Shown piece by piece: positions 26,341 to 33,092 of a stretch of 64,000 nucleotides of DNA. Position 1 is the stretch's first letter. Each line of letters opens with the position of its first letter. This DNA is from JBCCXL01 sp039191605 (GTDB lineage: Bacteria; Acidobacteriota; Thermoanaerobaculia; Multivoradales; JAHZIX01), in contig JBCCXL010000008.1 of assembly GCA_039191605.1 (NCBI GenBank), positions 62,001 through 126,000 of the forward strand. Reading direction: 5' to 3'. The notes beneath the pieces are model-generated. The model worked only from the letters and a program-made list of their open reading frames with translations, was not told the DNA's origin and made no database searches. The position numbers were made by a program, and so were the translations under genes.

Positions 26341-27138
26341 ATGCAGCCTTTGATGAAGCTTTCATCTACCAGAGCATCTGCCCTGTCGCTCACTCCCCAT
26401 CGCTCGGTTCTCTTGAGTTTGGGGGTGGTCGCGCTGGCCTGGCTCGGTTGGGCCGCCACAGGAGATGCGAGGGTGCAGAAAGCCCCTCTAGCTGCGATCG
26501 CGTCGCCGTCTCAGCTCGCGGAGCTGGGTATCGATGCCGCGGCGGTGCGCAGCGGTGACTTGGTCTTTCGCCGCGGTCGGAGCTGGGCCAGCGAGGCGGT
26601 GGACTGGGCGGACGAGGATGGTGAGCTCTCTCATGTGGGCATCGCCTTGAGGCACCGCGGACGGGTGTTCGTCGTTCATGCCGCACCGGGGGAGGGGGGC
26701 GGCCCTGGAGATCGTGCTGGTGACCGTGCTGATGGGAGTGCTGGGGAAGCCGCCGAGGAGGTTCCGGTGCGTCTGGAGGCTCTGGAGCGCTTCCTCGCTC
26801 CCCGCAGCGCCTCCGCTGCGGCGCTGCGCCGCCTGCGCCAGGTTCCAGAGAGCGGGAGAGCTGTAGCGGAGCAGAGCACCCGGCGGGCGGCGCGGGAGGC
26901 CTTGGGCTATGCTCGCTACCGGGTTCCCTTCGACGATGACTTCGATGACTCCACCGAAGACCGGCTGTACTGCACGGAGCTAGTGCTGCGGGCCTACGAG
27001 GCGGCGAATATTCAGCTGGTGAGCGGGGAGCCTCGTCGCTTGACGGTCCCCTGGGGACCGGAGCAGGTGTGGCTGCCGAGCCAGCTGCTCCATAGCCCGC
27101 TGCTGTGGGATCCGATGACGTGGGATCCGAGGACGTAG
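26341..27138 (+). CDS. Exported YiiX/YebB-like NlpC/P60-type cysteine hydrolase
   Basis: A 265-residue protein with a signal or anchor segment at about residues 22-40 (SVLLSLGVVALAWLGWAA). The permuted NlpC/P60 arrangement of YiiX-like enzymes is visible: RSGDLVFRRGRSW with DGELSHVGIAL supplying the His early, and LYCTELVLRAYEAAN supplying the Cys near residue 205. The family is thought to act on peptidoglycan peptides or lipid-linked substrates. A Gly/Asp-rich insertion (about 117-137) interrupts the middle. It diverges from the GlcD gene, and the lipoprotein at 27322 follows on the same strand. An alternative start at 26353 would also keep the signal segment. Confidence 0.82.
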   Translation: MQPLMKLSSTRASALSLTPHRSVLLSLGVVALAWLGWAATGDARVQKAPLAAIASPSQLAELGIDAAAVRSGDLVFRRGRSWASEAVDWADEDGELSHVGIALRHRGRVFVVHAAPGEGGGPGDRAGDRADGSAGEAAEEVPVRLEALERFLAPRSASAAALRRLRQVPESGRAVAEQSTRRAAREALGYARYRVPFDDDFDDSTEDRLYCTELVLRAYEAANIQLVSGEPRRLTVPWGPEQVWLPSQLLHSPLLWDPMTWDPRT

Positions 27139-27321
27139 AGTGCTCCCTTCCGGCTGGGCTCCTCGTAGCCTTCCCGCCGGATGCACCACGCGGAACCGGG
27201 ATCTGTCCCCAACTCGACCTCTAGGCGCTGCAGATAGTGCGCTTCGCTCTCGACTCTCATCGACTCATCTCTCATCGACTCATTCTTCGGTCGCGGCGGC
27301 GGCCTGTTTCCTGGAGACCCC

Positions 27322-27825
27322 ATGATGCCTAAGTTGTTGTCCTCCCTGATCGTGTCTTCTACCTCGCCGAATCCCTCGAGGGCTTCAAGCCGGGGGAGCC
27401 ACTCGTCAACGAAGGCTAGCTCTCGCGCTTCCCGCCGCCTATTGGGAGGGCTTATGGCCCTCACCTTGGCGATGATGTCCTTGGGTCTTGTCGCCTGTGG
27501 CGGCGGCGGCCCGGAGGGGACGGTGAAGGGCTTCTACAAGGATCTGGAAGCGGGCAAGATCGAGTCGGCGGCGGAGCGTCTCTCGCCGAAGACCACCCAG
27601 AGCTTCGGCGTCGAGAAGACCACAGAGCTGCTGCGCCAGGGCACCCGGGATATTGCTGACAAAGGGGGCATCGAGAAGATCGAGATCGTCGAGTCCCAGG
27701 TGCTGGGGGAAATCGCGACGGTGAAGGTGGCGGTGACCTTCGGCAACGGCACGACGGACAACAATGAGCTGGACTTGACCCAGCGAGACGGGCGCTGGGT
27801 GATCGAGCCCTCGATGGACAAGTGA
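27322..27825 (+). CDS. Lipoprotein, DUF4878-like
   Basis: A 167-residue predicted lipoprotein. The lipobox is LVAC at residues 56-59, after the hydrophobic LLGGLMALTLAMMSLG, followed by a Gly spacer. The mature part (EGTVKGFYKDLEAGKIESAAERL ... GRWVIEPSMDK) matches the NTF2-like DUF4878 pattern, a small fold often found in lipoproteins with unknown ligands. A Ser/Arg-rich tail of about 38 residues precedes the signal sequence, so the true start may be downstream of 27322. The stop overlaps the GTG start of the next gene (GTGA), indicating translational coupling to the YdeI-like protein. Confidence 0.82.
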   Translation: MMPKLLSSLIVSSTSPNPSRASSRGSHSSTKASSRASRRLLGGLMALTLAMMSLGLVACGGGGPEGTVKGFYKDLEAGKIESAAERLSPKTTQSFGVEKTTELLRQGTRDIADKGGIEKIEIVESQVLGEIATVKVAVTFGNGTTDNNELDLTQRDGRWVIEPSMDK

Positions 27826-28322
27826 CCGGCGAGGGGAGCAAGGTCGCGGCCCCCTTCGATTCAGAGCATACTTTTTCGGTGCCGCTGGAAGCCGCGCCTC
27901 GCGGTGGCTGCTGGGTACGTCTGCCGAGGCCGGTGGACGAGTCCCTCGGCGGCGGCCGCCGCCGAGTTGCGGTGAAGGCGCGCTTCGATCGCAGCGTGGA
28001 GTATCGAGGCTCGGTGGTGGCGATGGGGGAAGGAGCTCGGGTCCTCGGAGTGATCAGAGCGATTCGCGACGGCCTCGGCAAGCAGATTGGAGACACCGTC
28101 GTGGTGGAGCTGTCGATCGATCGAGAGCCGAGGGAGGTGAGGGTGCCGGAGGACGTCTCGACGCTGCTGGCGCAGGAAGGGCTGAGATCGCTCTTCGACT
28201 CTCTCTCTTACACCCACCGTAAGGAGTATGTGCGGTGGATCGAGGGGGCTCGCCGAGAGGAGACGAGGCTTCGCCGACTGTCCCAGCTACCGGACAAGCT
28301 GCGGTCGGGGAAGCGAGTTTGA
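27822..28322 (+). CDS. DUF1905/YdeI-like protein
   Basis: A 166-residue cytosolic protein with two small modules. Residues about 15-100 match DUF1905, a compact beta-barrel (FSVPLEAAPRGGCWVRLP, YRGSVVAMGEG, LGKQIGDTVVVELSIDREPREV). Residues about 105-165 match the YdeI/OmpD-associated helical domain (SLFDSLSYTHRKEYVRWIEGARREETRLRR). The family has been linked to resistance to cationic peptides in enteric bacteria, but its biochemical role is unsettled. Start is GTG, overlapping the lipoprotein stop by two bases, so expression is probably coupled. Confidence 0.87.
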   Translation: MTGEGSKVAAPFDSEHTFSVPLEAAPRGGCWVRLPRPVDESLGGGRRRVAVKARFDRSVEYRGSVVAMGEGARVLGVIRAIRDGLGKQIGDTVVVELSIDREPREVRVPEDVSTLLAQEGLRSLFDSLSYTHRKEYVRWIEGARREETRLRRLSQLPDKLRSGKRV

Positions 28323-28394
28323 GCGCTCTCGGTGCGTCAAGTCTTGAGTCTCTTCATCCACTCGGGACGCCGGAGAGGAAGCGAACCGAGTGAT

Positions 28395-28970
28395 CTAGCG
28401 CTCTAGACTTTCCACCGCGAGCCGGCCGATCGCCAGGAGGCGTTCCTGAGGGATCAGGCTCCGTCCGCGGGCGAGAAGGCCGACGATGCTGGTGTAGAGG
28501 GAATCTGCCAGAACCTCCGCCGGTACATCGGTGCGAAACTCACCATCCCGTTGGCCTCGCTGAATCGCGACCGCGATGGCGCCGACCATCACGCTGACGT
28601 GTTCGTCGCTGAGCCTCTGGATCTCTTCATCCAGCTGGGCGAGCTCGACGCAGCTGTTGACGGCGAGGCAGCCGCGCCCCTCGTCGAGGACGCACCTCGA
28701 CACCGTGTATTCGAAAACCTGGTGAAGGGCCGCCTTCGGGGACTCCGATAGAGCCGCTTTCAGCCCTGCCTGCTGCTGACGAAAGTAGCGGTCGAGAGCC
28801 GTGAGGAAGAGCTTCCGCTTACTGCCCCACGCCTTGTAGAGGCTGCCCTTCTGGATCCCGAGGGCGTCGAGCAGGTCGCTGACGGAGGTGCCCTGATAGC
28901 CCTTGTCCTGAAAGGTTCTGATAGCGGCTTCGAGGGCCTGGTCAGTGTCGAATTCTCGGTGTCGGGGCAC
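28395..28970 (-). CDS. TetR/AcrR-family transcriptional regulator
   Basis: A 191-residue repressor. The N-terminal helix-turn-helix is typical: ALEAAIRTFQDKGYQGTSVSDLLDALGIQKGSLYKAWGSKRKL. The ligand-binding part includes GRGCLAVNSCVELAQLDEEI, a Cys-containing stretch (Cys pair about 15 residues apart) also seen in electrophile- or quinone-responsive TetR proteins. It is the last gene of a minus-strand unit, 12 bases after the membrane protein at 28983. Two adjacent palindromes at 29795-29819, upstream of the unit, are probable operators, so autoregulation is likely. The inducing ligand is unknown. Confidence 0.92.
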   Translation of the reverse strand: MPRHREFDTDQALEAAIRTFQDKGYQGTSVSDLLDALGIQKGSLYKAWGSKRKLFLTALDRYFRQQQAGLKAALSESPKAALHQVFEYTVSRCVLDEGRGCLAVNSCVELAQLDEEIQRLSDEHVSVMVGAIAVAIQRGQRDGEFRTDVPAEVLADSLYTSIVGLLARGRSLIPQERLLAIGRLAVESLER

Positions 28971-28982
28971 GGTGTCTCATGA

Positions 28983-29570
28983 TTAGCCGCTCAGCAGGTC
29001 CGAGAGAGATTGAGAACCCTGCGGCAGGGAGGAAAGGGGTGGGATCAGCACAAAGAGGAAGAGGCCGATTTGCTGCCCTCGGCTCAAGGGTAGATTCTGG
29101 TCTCGTCGTGCCTTGATGAAGTAGGCGACGCAGGCGATGCCAAGGAGCATTTCCAGGAAGAAGGCGAGCTCCGGGGCGGCGGTGTAGAGGTGGAGGCCGA
29201 TGACCGGGGTGCCGTGTCCCGCGATTTGGTGCGGGAAGCCGGCGATGAGGTCGCTGACTTCGTGCCCGACCACCAGGATGCCACAGACCAACGCGATGGC
29301 CCGACTGCGGGTGATGACCCAGGCGAATCCCGCCATGGCTACAGCCCAGAAGAGGCTGGGAACAAGGTCATGACTCCACACCATGTCGGTCGGAGAGTGC
29401 TTGTAGGAGAACTCGATGAAGCTGCCGGATCCTAGGCTCTCTATTCCTAGAGCGACCAGGATCAGCATGGCGAAGTCCTGAAGCTGGGAGGCCAGGAGGT
29501 AGAGCCACAGAGGGCCTTGGGGCACTCGGCCTTTAGCGACCAGGGCTGTGGCGTAGTGTCCAACGATCAT
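28983..29570 (-). CDS. Integral membrane protein of unknown function
   Basis: A 195-residue protein with about five or six predicted membrane helices, including WLYLLASQLQDFAMLILVAL, LFWAVAMAGFAWVIT, AIALVCGILVVGHEVSDLIA and LAFFLEMLLGIACVAYFI. Several His and Asp residues lie at helix ends (MIVGHYATALV, SYKHSPTDMVWSHDL, VVGHEVSDL), a layout reminiscent of the metal-dependent membrane-bound hydrolase (YdjM/YwnA-type) families. I cannot assign it. Its ATG overlaps the stop of a 29-residue upstream peptide gene, and TetR follows 12 bases downstream. Control by that TetR is therefore probable. Confidence 0.75.
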   Translation of the reverse strand: MIVGHYATALVAKGRVPQGPLWLYLLASQLQDFAMLILVALGIESLGSGSFIEFSYKHSPTDMVWSHDLVPSLFWAVAMAGFAWVITRSRAIALVCGILVVGHEVSDLIAGFPHQIAGHGTPVIGLHLYTAAPELAFFLEMLLGIACVAYFIKARRDQNLPLSRGQQIGLFLFVLIPPLSSLPQGSQSLSDLLSG

Positions 29571-29656
29571 TTTATCGTCTCCTCGCGGGCCAGCCAGAGG
29601 GCGAGGGAAAAGAGGATGCAGTAGAGGATCAGGGTGAAGAGAACGGAGAGGTTCAA
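29567..29656 (-). CDS. 29-residue single-helix membrane peptide, first gene of TetR operon
   Basis: A small gene with TTG start at 29656, preceded at good spacing by AAGGAG. The product is a single hydrophobic helix (NLSVLFTLILYCILFSLAL) followed by a charged WLAREETIK end. The stop overlaps the ATG of the membrane protein at 29570 (ATGA), the usual sign of translational coupling. Size and layout resemble small subunits that accompany membrane complexes. A function as a small partner of the downstream membrane protein, or as a leader peptide, is inferred from position only. Confidence 0.6.
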   Translation of the reverse strand: MNLSVLFTLILYCILFSLALWLAREETIK

Positions 29657-29794
29657 GGGTTTGGCTCCTTCGGTAGATGGGTTGGGGCCGTGAGTCTCAG
29701 ACGGTGAGTCGGGGCTAAGAAGCTCGACGCTGTGCTGTGCCGTGCCGTGCCGCGCTGGCGACCCGCCGGTGCCGGGATGGCGGTATGAGTGGAG

Positions 29795-29819
29795 CCTAAT
29801 AGATTAGGAACCGATCGGT
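29795..29819 (-). promoter_or_regulatory. Tandem palindromic operators for the TetR operon
   Basis: Two perfect palindromes lie side by side: CCTAATAGATTAGG (29795-29808) and ACCGATCGGT (29810-29819). The second matches the GACCGATCGGTC-type operator common for TetR proteins. On the minus strand TTGACC, a good -35, overlaps the second palindrome, and TATTAG or TTAGGC, a possible -10, falls in the first. Repressor bound here would block the operon 29656-28395. Confidence 0.65.
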
Positions 29820-30072
29820 CAATAATCAATCGAGGGCCCGCCGGGAGATAGAGTGAATCAGCGCTTGCTGCTGGCCCGTAGACCGCATCCACGAGGGAGA
29901 GGCCCAACGTATGAGTTGGGTATCCGGGCTCTATGGTCTTCGGCTTGTGGAGCGATAGAGCTCGCTCCTCTCGCCCTAATTCCCTCTTCGCCTCCACCGT
30001 GACCAGCCTGAAGGTGATAGCTTGTCGCCGTCTCCGCCCCTGAGCTGGAAACTTTCCTCGAGGATTTCGATC
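29820..30072. other. Divergent region between TetR operon and YncE-like gene
   Basis: Besides the palindromes to its left, no gene was found here. GAGGA lies a few bases before the ATG at 30073. The stretch 29657-29794 between the operators and the 29-residue gene is also gene-free and contains a short GTGCC-rich repeat near 29735. Confidence 0.35.
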
Positions 30073-31170
30073 ATGAACCGAGCCGCTTTTTCGCCCTCCC
30101 GCCGATTTTTGCCGATGCTCTTCTTGGTCACCGTGGCGTTGTCCTCGGCATTGGCGGCGACCCTCGATGCCGAGACCTTGATCGTGGCGAATAAGTCGGA
30201 GGCTTCGGTTTCTCTGCTGGATTTGAATACCGGGGCGGTCGCGGTGACCTTGCCCACCGGGGAAGGACCCCACGAGGTGGCGGTGTCGCCGGATGGCACC
30301 ATCGCGGTGGTCACCGACTACGGCGTGCGGGGAGCGCCGGGGTCGAGTCTGACGGTGGTGGATGTGCCCAATGGGCGGGTGACCAAGACCATCGACCTCG
30401 ACGGCTACAAGCGGCCCCACGGCATTCTCTTCGTTGCGCCGGAGCGAGTGATCGTGACCGCCGAGGACAATCGCGCCTTGATCGAGGTCGATCTCGGCAC
30501 CGGGGAAGTCCTGCGGGTGATCTCCACCGCTCAGCGCCTCAGCCACATGGTGGCGGCGACGGCGGACGGAAAGCGTGCCTTCGTGGCGAATATCGGATCC
30601 GGGACCGCCACCGCCATCGATCTCGAGCGCGGCGAGGTGCTGCGCCACATCGAGACCGGAGAAGGGGCCGAGGGGGTCGCTGTGACTCCCGACGGAAGCC
30701 GCCTCTACGTCACCAATCGCGCCGAGGATACGGTGAGCGTCATCGATGTCGAGAGCCTGAAGGTGATCAAGACTCTGAAGTCGGAGGGCTTTCCCATTCG
30801 CGCCACGGCGACTCCCGACGGCTCGGCGATTTTGGTTTCCAACGCCCGCGCCGGGACTCTTTCGGTGATCAACACCGAGACTGAGACGGTGGTGCGCACC
30901 ATCGATTTGCCGCTGACGGCGCTGGATACCGAGGGGCGCCTCTTTGGTGACGCCTTCGGCGATAGCTCGGTACCCATCGGCATTCTCGTCCTGCCCGATA
31001 GCAAGACCGCCTACGTCGCCCACACCAACGCCGATCAGATCTCCGTGGTGGACCTCACCCGAGGGGAGCGAGTCGGGCATCTGGTGGCCGGTAAGGAGCC
31101 GGACGGCATGGCCTATTCGCCGCTGGTGGTGAAGCCGGTGCCCAGCGTAACGCCGCCGCCGGAAGGCTGA
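30073..31170 (+). CDS. Secreted YncE/YVTN-type beta-propeller protein
   Basis: A 365-residue exported protein. The start at 30073 (MNRAAFSPSRRF) gives a clear signal peptide (LPMLFLVTVALSSALAA); an upstream in-frame TTG at 30022 would add unlikely residues. About seven blades repeat with the YVTN pattern: LIVANKSEASVSLLDLNTG, HEVAVSPDGTIAVVTDYG, AFVANIGSGTATAIDLERG, LYVTNRAEDTVSVIDVES and AYVAHTNADQISVVDLTRG. Such propellers bind ligands, DNA or partner proteins in the periplasm; no catalytic residues are evident. The nei gene follows after 10 bases on the same strand. Confidence 0.9.
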   Translation: MNRAAFSPSRRFLPMLFLVTVALSSALAATLDAETLIVANKSEASVSLLDLNTGAVAVTLPTGEGPHEVAVSPDGTIAVVTDYGVRGAPGSSLTVVDVPNGRVTKTIDLDGYKRPHGILFVAPERVIVTAEDNRALIEVDLGTGEVLRVISTAQRLSHMVAATADGKRAFVANIGSGTATAIDLERGEVLRHIETGEGAEGVAVTPDGSRLYVTNRAEDTVSVIDVESLKVIKTLKSEGFPIRATATPDGSAILVSNARAGTLSVINTETETVVRTIDLPLTALDTEGRLFGDAFGDSSVPIGILVLPDSKTAYVAHTNADQISVVDLTRGERVGHLVAGKEPDGMAYSPLVVKPVPSVTPPPEG

Positions 31171-31180
31171 GGCCCACCGG

Positions 31181-32026
31181 GTGCCGGAAGGACCAGAGAT
31201 CCATCGCGCCGCGCGGCAGCTGCACCGCGCGGTGGCGGGGAAAAGAGTGCGGGAGGTGGTCTTCAACGCCGAGGCGTTGGGGCAGCCCGATCTCGTGGCG
31301 GTAGGAAAAGAGCTTGCCGGGCTGCGGGTGGAGAGCGTGGGGGCTCGCGGCAAGGCGATTCTGACTCGCTTTGAGAGCGGGTCGGTGATCTACAGCCACA
31401 ATCAGCTCTACGGCGTGTGGATGGTGAGCCAGGACGGTAGCGTGCCGGAAACCCGTCGCTCTCTCCGCCTCGCCCTGCACACCGAGGACGGCCCCTCGGC
31501 TCTGCTCTACAGCGCGTCGGATATCGAGGTGCTGGACGAAGAGTCAGTGGAGGCGCATCCCTACATCGCCGCTCTGGGGCCGGACGCCCTGGATCCCCAG
31601 GTCACGGAGCAGGACCTCCTGCGACGGATGGAGAGCAAGACCGTGCAGGGGCGGCAGCTGGCCAACCTGCTGCTGGATCAAGGATTTGTCGCCGGTATGG
31701 GGAATTACCTGCGCTCGGAGGTGCTCTTTCGGGCCTTGCTCCATCCCCGGGCTAGGCCTCGAGATCTAGGGCAGGGAGCGCGGGAGACGCTGGCAGAATC
31801 TCTGCTCACGCTGCCCAGGAGATCGCTGGAGACGGCGGGCATCACCAACGAACCCGCCTGGGTAGAGCGGCTGAAGGCCGAGGGCGCCAAGCGCCCGGTC
31901 TATCGCTTCGCGGTATTCAACCGAGATGGCGCGCCCTGCCTGCGCTGCGAGACCAGTATTCAGCGAGAGGAAGTCGGCGGGCGTCGGCTGTATCTCTGTC
32001 CCACCTGTCAGCGGGATCCCCGCTGA
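31181..32026 (+). CDS. nei: DNA glycosylase/AP lyase, endonuclease VIII (Nei) type
   Basis: A 281-residue Fpg/Nei-family base-excision repair enzyme. The mature N-terminus would be PEGPEIHR, in which Pro2 is the Schiff-base nucleophile and Glu3 the acid. PEGPEIHR, rather than PELPE, points to Nei, which removes oxidised pyrimidines. The helix-two-turn-helix region (GFVAGMGNYLRSEVLFRA) and a C-terminal zinc finger (CLRCETSIQREEVGGRRLYLC-type, four Cys at about 249-275) are complete. Start is GTG at 31181, ten bases after the propeller gene, so the two may be co-transcribed although functionally unrelated. Confidence 0.93.
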   Translation: MPEGPEIHRAARQLHRAVAGKRVREVVFNAEALGQPDLVAVGKELAGLRVESVGARGKAILTRFESGSVIYSHNQLYGVWMVSQDGSVPETRRSLRLALHTEDGPSALLYSASDIEVLDEESVEAHPYIAALGPDALDPQVTEQDLLRRMESKTVQGRQLANLLLDQGFVAGMGNYLRSEVLFRALLHPRARPRDLGQGARETLAESLLTLPRRSLETAGITNEPAWVERLKAEGAKRPVYRFAVFNRDGAPCLRCETSIQREEVGGRRLYLCPTCQRDPR

Positions 32027-32100
32027 GTCGAGGAAAGCTTGAACCTCACCAGCCAAGCGGCGGCCCCAAGCTCGGTCATGCCCGCTAGAACCGTGCCGTA

Positions 32101-33066
32101 ATGGGCTCCCTCTTTTCCTCAGTCTCCAGCTGGCCCTTAGGCGGCGAGCTCACCTGCCTGCTGGCCGCCCTCTGCTGGTCTTCGGCGGTGACGCTTCTGG
32201 GTCCCGTCATCGAACGCCTCGGGGCGCAGGCGGTGAACCTCTTCAAGAATGTTCTGACCCTGGTGCTGCTGGGCTTGACCCTGTTGCTGGTGGGCGGCTG
32301 GAGTGAGCTGACGGCGGCTTCCTGGCAGAGCCTGGCGCTGATCTTCGCTTCCGGCCTGCTGGGGCTGGCCCTGGGAGATACGGCGCTGCTGGCGGCGGTA
32401 CCGCGACTGGGGGTGCACCGCACGCTGCTGTGGCAGACCACCGGGCCGATCTTCGCTGCGATCCTCGCCTTTGCGCTCTACGGGGATCTGCCCACCCTGC
32501 TCGATGGTCTCGGCGCCGCCGTCGTGTTGTTGGGAGTCTGGGTGGTGGTCAGCGATCGTCCGTCGGCGGCTGCCCCACGGGAATCCGCTACCGAAGCGAG
32601 TGCCGCCGGTTCGCGATCCGCCACCTCGAGCCTGGTCGCCATCGGCACCGTGTTGGCCATTCTGGCGGCCTTCGGCCAGGGAGCGGGAGTGGTGGTGGCG
32701 AAGGCGGGCATGGCAGATCTAGGGGCCATCTCGGCCACCTGGGTTCGGCTGCTGGCGGGCGCCCTCGGCGTCGCCGCGGCCCTCGCCATCCGAGGCCAGC
32801 TGGGCTCCACCGTTCGCAGCCTTGCTTCGTGGCGCGAGGTCAAGAGCCTCACCCCCGCCACCCTCTTGGGCACCTACATCGGAATGGTCTTGATGATGGC
32901 GGGCATCGCCGCCACCCACGCTTCGGTGGCGGCGGTGCTGCTGGCCACGTCGCCGATCTTTTCCCTCTTCATCGACGCTCGTCTGGAAGCCCGGCGGATT
33001 CCGATCCGCGGGCTGGTGGGAACCGTGATCGCGGTGGTCGGGGTGGGGGTGCTGGCGGCGGGCTAG
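32101..33066 (+). CDS. EamA-family (DMT superfamily) transporter
   Basis: A 321-residue inner-membrane protein with about ten hydrophobic helices arranged as two EamA repeats of five. Typical segments are ELTCLLAALCWSSAVTLLGP, SLALIFASGLLGLALGDTALL, FAAILAFALYGDLPTLLDGLGA and the second-repeat end IPIRGLVGTVIAVVGVGVLA. The two halves are joined by a hydrophilic Ala/Ser-rich linker (about 155-178), longer than usual. DMT transporters export small metabolites or drugs; the substrate cannot be deduced. It converges with the GGDEF/EAL gene. Confidence 0.9.
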   Translation: MGSLFSSVSSWPLGGELTCLLAALCWSSAVTLLGPVIERLGAQAVNLFKNVLTLVLLGLTLLLVGGWSELTAASWQSLALIFASGLLGLALGDTALLAAVPRLGVHRTLLWQTTGPIFAAILAFALYGDLPTLLDGLGAAVVLLGVWVVVSDRPSAAAPRESATEASAAGSRSATSSLVAIGTVLAILAAFGQGAGVVVAKAGMADLGAISATWVRLLAGALGVAAALAIRGQLGSTVRSLASWREVKSLTPATLLGTYIGMVLMMAGIAATHASVAAVLLATSPIFSLFIDARLEARRIPIRGLVGTVIAVVGVGVLAAG

Positions 33067-33092
33067 CTAGATAACTAGGGAGCTAGCAGGTC

